Part shown: positions 6,155-8,538 of the stretch, piece by piece | Layout of the letters: each line of letters begins with the position of its first letter | Position numbering within the stretch: the first letter of the stretch is position 1 | Assembly (NCBI GenBank): GCA_038214085.1 | Contig: JBBQSF010000127.1 | Coordinates: 1-8,538, forward strand | Origin: JBBQSF01 sp038214085 | GTDB taxonomy: Bacteria; Bacteroidota; Bacteroidia; Bacteroidales; CG2-30-32-10 | Direction: 5' to 3' | Length of the DNA: 8,538 nt | Notes under the pieces: model-generated | What the model was told of the DNA's origin: nothing | The model's database searches: none | Seen by the model: the letters and a program-made list of their open reading frames with translations, nothing else | Made by a program: the position numbers and the translations under genes

Positions 6155-8419
6155 TTATTCCTTACCGTTATACTCTTTAAAGGTTATTGTGATTTCGGTT
6201 CCTTTGGAAACAAAAATTTTAACTTCAGCATTCAGTTGGGTAGAAATCATATTTACAAGTTTGAGTCCGAGCGATTTTGCGTCTTCTATGTTAAAAGGCT
6301 GTTTGATCCCTATTCCATTATCTTTAACCGTGAGGATAAATAAGTTGTTCTTCCCTGTTTCTACACTTACAAATATTTTCCCTGATTTTTCAGGGAATGC
6401 ATACTTGATGCTATTTGTAACAAGTTCGTTAACAATAAGTCCCAGAGGCAATGAAGTGTCAAGATTTAGGGTAATATCCTCAACTTTGCATTGAATATCA
6501 ATAGTTTTATTGTTTCTATTGTACGAAATATTTATTCCATGCACAAGGTCGGAAATGTAATCTTTAATCCTGATTTGAGAAAAATTTTGGGCTTTGTAAA
6601 GGTTTTCGTGTACCAGACTCATGGACTTAATCCTGTTCACCGCTTCAACAAAAACATTAAGTATTTTTGGATCGGTTATTTCCTGACATTGCAATTTTAA
6701 CATTGCAATTATAACCTGAAGATTGTTTTTTACACGGTGATGGATTTCTTTAAGTAAAATTTCTTTTTCCTGTAAAGAATTCCGGACTTTAACTTCAGCT
6801 TCTTTAATTTGAGAAATGTCAGTAACAACGCCTCTTCTACCTACAATTCTACCCTCACTAAATATGGGAACTGTACTGATTATAACAGGGATAATTGAAC
6901 CATCTTTTCGCAGCAGATTGAATTCATGGGCACCCAATACCTGCCCGCTTAATGTTCGCAGCGAATTGGTCAATGCTCTGTGTTTTTCTTCAGGCGGAAA
7001 CATTTGTAAAAGATTCAGTCCTTTTTCATAATCTCTTTGATCGTAACCTGTTATTTGAGAACCGATTTTATTAAAATATGTTACGTTTCCCTTTTGATCA
7101 GCTTCGTAAATAAGCAAAGGAAGCGTATCTGCCATTTCTCGGAATCGTGCTTCGCTTATCATTAAGGCTTTTTCAATTTGCTTGTGTTTTGTGATGTCAA
7201 CTATAATTCCAACAATTCCTCCTACGGTTTTGTCCTGCTGAACAAATGCAGTTTTGTTAAAAATGACATGGCGTAAAGTTCCATCAGCAAGTTTCACAAC
7301 AGATTCGTAGTTTTGGGTTCCTCCATTTTCAATTAACTCCATATCCCTGTTGTGATATATTTTTGAGAGTTCCGAAGGGCTGATATCATGAACAGTGCAA
7401 CCAATGATCTTATCCTTTGGAAAGCCGATAAAATCTTCGAAAGATTTGTTGCAAGAAGTGTAAATTCCATTGTTATCCTTGTAGAATATTGGATTATGTA
7501 TTGTGTCTAAAAGAGTTTCGAGAAATAAATTCTGTTTACTGAGTTCGATTTGTGATGTTTTTTCTTTTGTGATGTCAATACCTGTTACCGATACCCCAAG
7601 CAGCTTTGAAGAATTACTGTAAATTGGAACAAAAATGAAATCGATCCAGATATTCTTTGAATGATCGTAATTGAGGTTTGATTCGCAACGGGAAACTTCA
7701 CCAAGGAGTGCTCTGTCGATATTATTTTTAATTTCAGATATATTAGGAACAGGTATGAAAAGTAAAAACGAATTGCCTTTTTGTATTTTTTTATTTAAAA
7801 AGGAATTAAAGTGTTCATAAGCGAATTTATTAAAAGAAATTATTTTGTAATTCTTGTCAATATAAAAAAACAAACCGAAGGAGTTTTCAAGAATGGCCTT
7901 TGAATCTGTCTGAAACTTCTGAAGTAAAATATAATCTGCTTCCCTGTTCCGAAGAATAAAGTAGATAAAGATCCCTGAGAAAAAAGTAAAGGTTAAATAA
8001 AGTTTGATGTCGATGCCTTTTGCTTCGTAATAAAAGGAGTATATAATAATTAAAGCAAAAGTGAAAAAGTAAAAAATTGCAAAATGCCTGCTGCTGGGAA
8101 ATAAAAAACCAAGAATAAAAAGAATAAAAATAAGAGAATACGTATAATCAGGTGCAAAGTGATTAATGGCGGTAATTGTAACAAACCAACCAACAATTAT
8201 AATTCTGAATATATATGTTAGTAAGTTTGGTTTTTGAAAAAAGTATCTAATATAAGATAGTACGAAAAGCAACAGACAGCAGCAAGAAACAAGATACGAT
8301 GAATATGCAGACCGTTCTAACGTGATTTCGGGATGATATAAACTGTAAAAAAAAACTACAGACCCAATAAGGATAGAAAAAAGCAAAAATATATATCGAA
8401 CGAATTTAAATTCCAACAT
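6155..8419 (-). CDS. Membrane sensor histidine kinase, three PAS domains, HisKA_2 type
   Basis: This 754-residue protein senses a signal and autophosphorylates on histidine. Six hydrophobic segments are predicted near residues 8-28, 41-60, 66-86, 93-107, 112-131 and 137-155, giving a membrane-embedded N-terminus without a large outer loop. Three PAS domains follow at about 171-287, 297-411 and 422-537; the last two end in the usual D-I-T/D-I-S linker. The dimerisation domain carries LLKEIHHRVKNNLQ (555-568), the HisKA_2 hallmark, with phospho-acceptor H560 or H561. The ATP-binding domain shows the N box LGLIVNELVTNSIKYAF (659-675), the G1 motif DNGIGI (700-705) and LGLKLV (717-722). It has no receiver domain and no response regulator neighbour, so its partner lies elsewhere. 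The signal is unknown. It starts at ATG 8419-8417 in an A-rich context without a Shine-Dalgarno sequence, 20 bases from a candidate -7 box. dnaE begins 157 bases downstream and is probably a separate unit. Confidence 0.95.
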   Translation of the reverse strand: MLEFKFVRYIFLLFSILIGSVVFFYSLYHPEITLERSAYSSYLVSCCCLLLFVLSYIRYFFQKPNLLTYIFRIIIVGWFVTITAINHFAPDYTYSLIFILFILGFLFPSSRHFAIFYFFTFALIIIYSFYYEAKGIDIKLYLTFTFFSGIFIYFILRNREADYILLQKFQTDSKAILENSFGLFFYIDKNYKIISFNKFAYEHFNSFLNKKIQKGNSFLLFIPVPNISEIKNNIDRALLGEVSRCESNLNYDHSKNIWIDFIFVPIYSNSSKLLGVSVTGIDITKEKTSQIELSKQNLFLETLLDTIHNPIFYKDNNGIYTSCNKSFEDFIGFPKDKIIGCTVHDISPSELSKIYHNRDMELIENGGTQNYESVVKLADGTLRHVIFNKTAFVQQDKTVGGIVGIIVDITKHKQIEKALMISEARFREMADTLPLLIYEADQKGNVTYFNKIGSQITGYDQRDYEKGLNLLQMFPPEEKHRALTNSLRTLSGQVLGAHEFNLLRKDGSIIPVIISTVPIFSEGRIVGRRGVVTDISQIKEAEVKVRNSLQEKEILLKEIHHRVKNNLQVIIAMLKLQCQEITDPKILNVFVEAVNRIKSMSLVHENLYKAQNFSQIRIKDYISDLVHGINISYNRNNKTIDIQCKVEDITLNLDTSLPLGLIVNELVTNSIKYAFPEKSGKIFVSVETGKNNLFILTVKDNGIGIKQPFNIEDAKSLGLKLVNMISTQLNAEVKIFVSKGTEITITFKEYNGKE

Positions 8420-8438
8420 AAATGGATTTTAGTTAGAC

Positions 8439-8446
8439 CAAAACTA
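8439..8446 (-). promoter_or_regulatory. Candidate -7 promoter box of the kinase gene
   Basis: TAGTTTTG on the minus strand matches the Bacteroidetes -7 consensus TAnnTTTG exactly and would place the transcript start about 13 bases before the kinase ATG. No TTG is seen at the expected distance of 19-21 bases upstream; the nearest TTG is about 10 bases away. The call therefore rests on one element only. Confidence 0.3.
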
Positions 8447-8538
8447 TATAAAAAACCAATATAAAAGTAATTTTTGTTTTTAAATTTTTATTGACGTAAT
8501 TCTATGACAAAAAAATCGTAATTTTACTGTTGTAAATA

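Noticed and set aside
6066..6494. Plus-strand open frame of 142 codons
   Set aside because: It mostly overlaps the ATPase domain of the kinase in antisense and has no recognisable motifs.

Overview
The window looks like a chromosomal segment of a Bacteroidota bacterium. The DNA is AT-rich. The start codons of dnaE, trxA and the kinase lack Shine-Dalgarno sequences. A promoter of the Bacteroidetes type (a TTG element about 19 bases upstream of TAnnTTTG) lies before trxA. The gene order dnaE, trxA, DUF58 is one I associate with this phylum. The species cannot be named from this sequence.

All five supported genes are on the minus strand, so the order of transcription runs from high to low coordinates. 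(1) 8419-6155: a 754-residue membrane sensor histidine kinase with six predicted membrane segments, three PAS domains and a HisKA_2-type kinase core. (2) 5997-2539: dnaE, the replicative DNA polymerase III alpha subunit, complete at 1152 residues. (3) 2509-2192: trxA, a classical 105-residue thioredoxin. (4) 2129-1194: a short soluble DUF58 protein with a von Willebrand A-like metal site, starting at TTG behind a strong GGAGG. (5) 771 to the window edge: the N-terminal 257 codons of what is probably a Bacteroidetes-type tyrosine recombinase, with two HARP-like modules.

dnaE, trxA and the DUF58 gene are spaced 29 and 62 bases apart and probably form one transcription unit, with a likely internal promoter for trxA. 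The kinase has its own candidate -10-type box and no response regulator beside it. The last gene is separated from DUF58 by 422 bases without a convincing gene; these hold a cluster of three inverted repeats.

The least ordinary part is bases 1-1190. The linker between the two N-terminal modules of the putative recombinase holds five in-frame tandem 21-bp units, plus a second hairpin-bearing DNA element present twice in different reading frames. This points to repeats spreading at the DNA level inside an open reading frame. I see no RNA gene, CRISPR array, complete insertion sequence or clear new multi-gene system; bases 1194-8538 are mostly conserved housekeeping and sensory genes.
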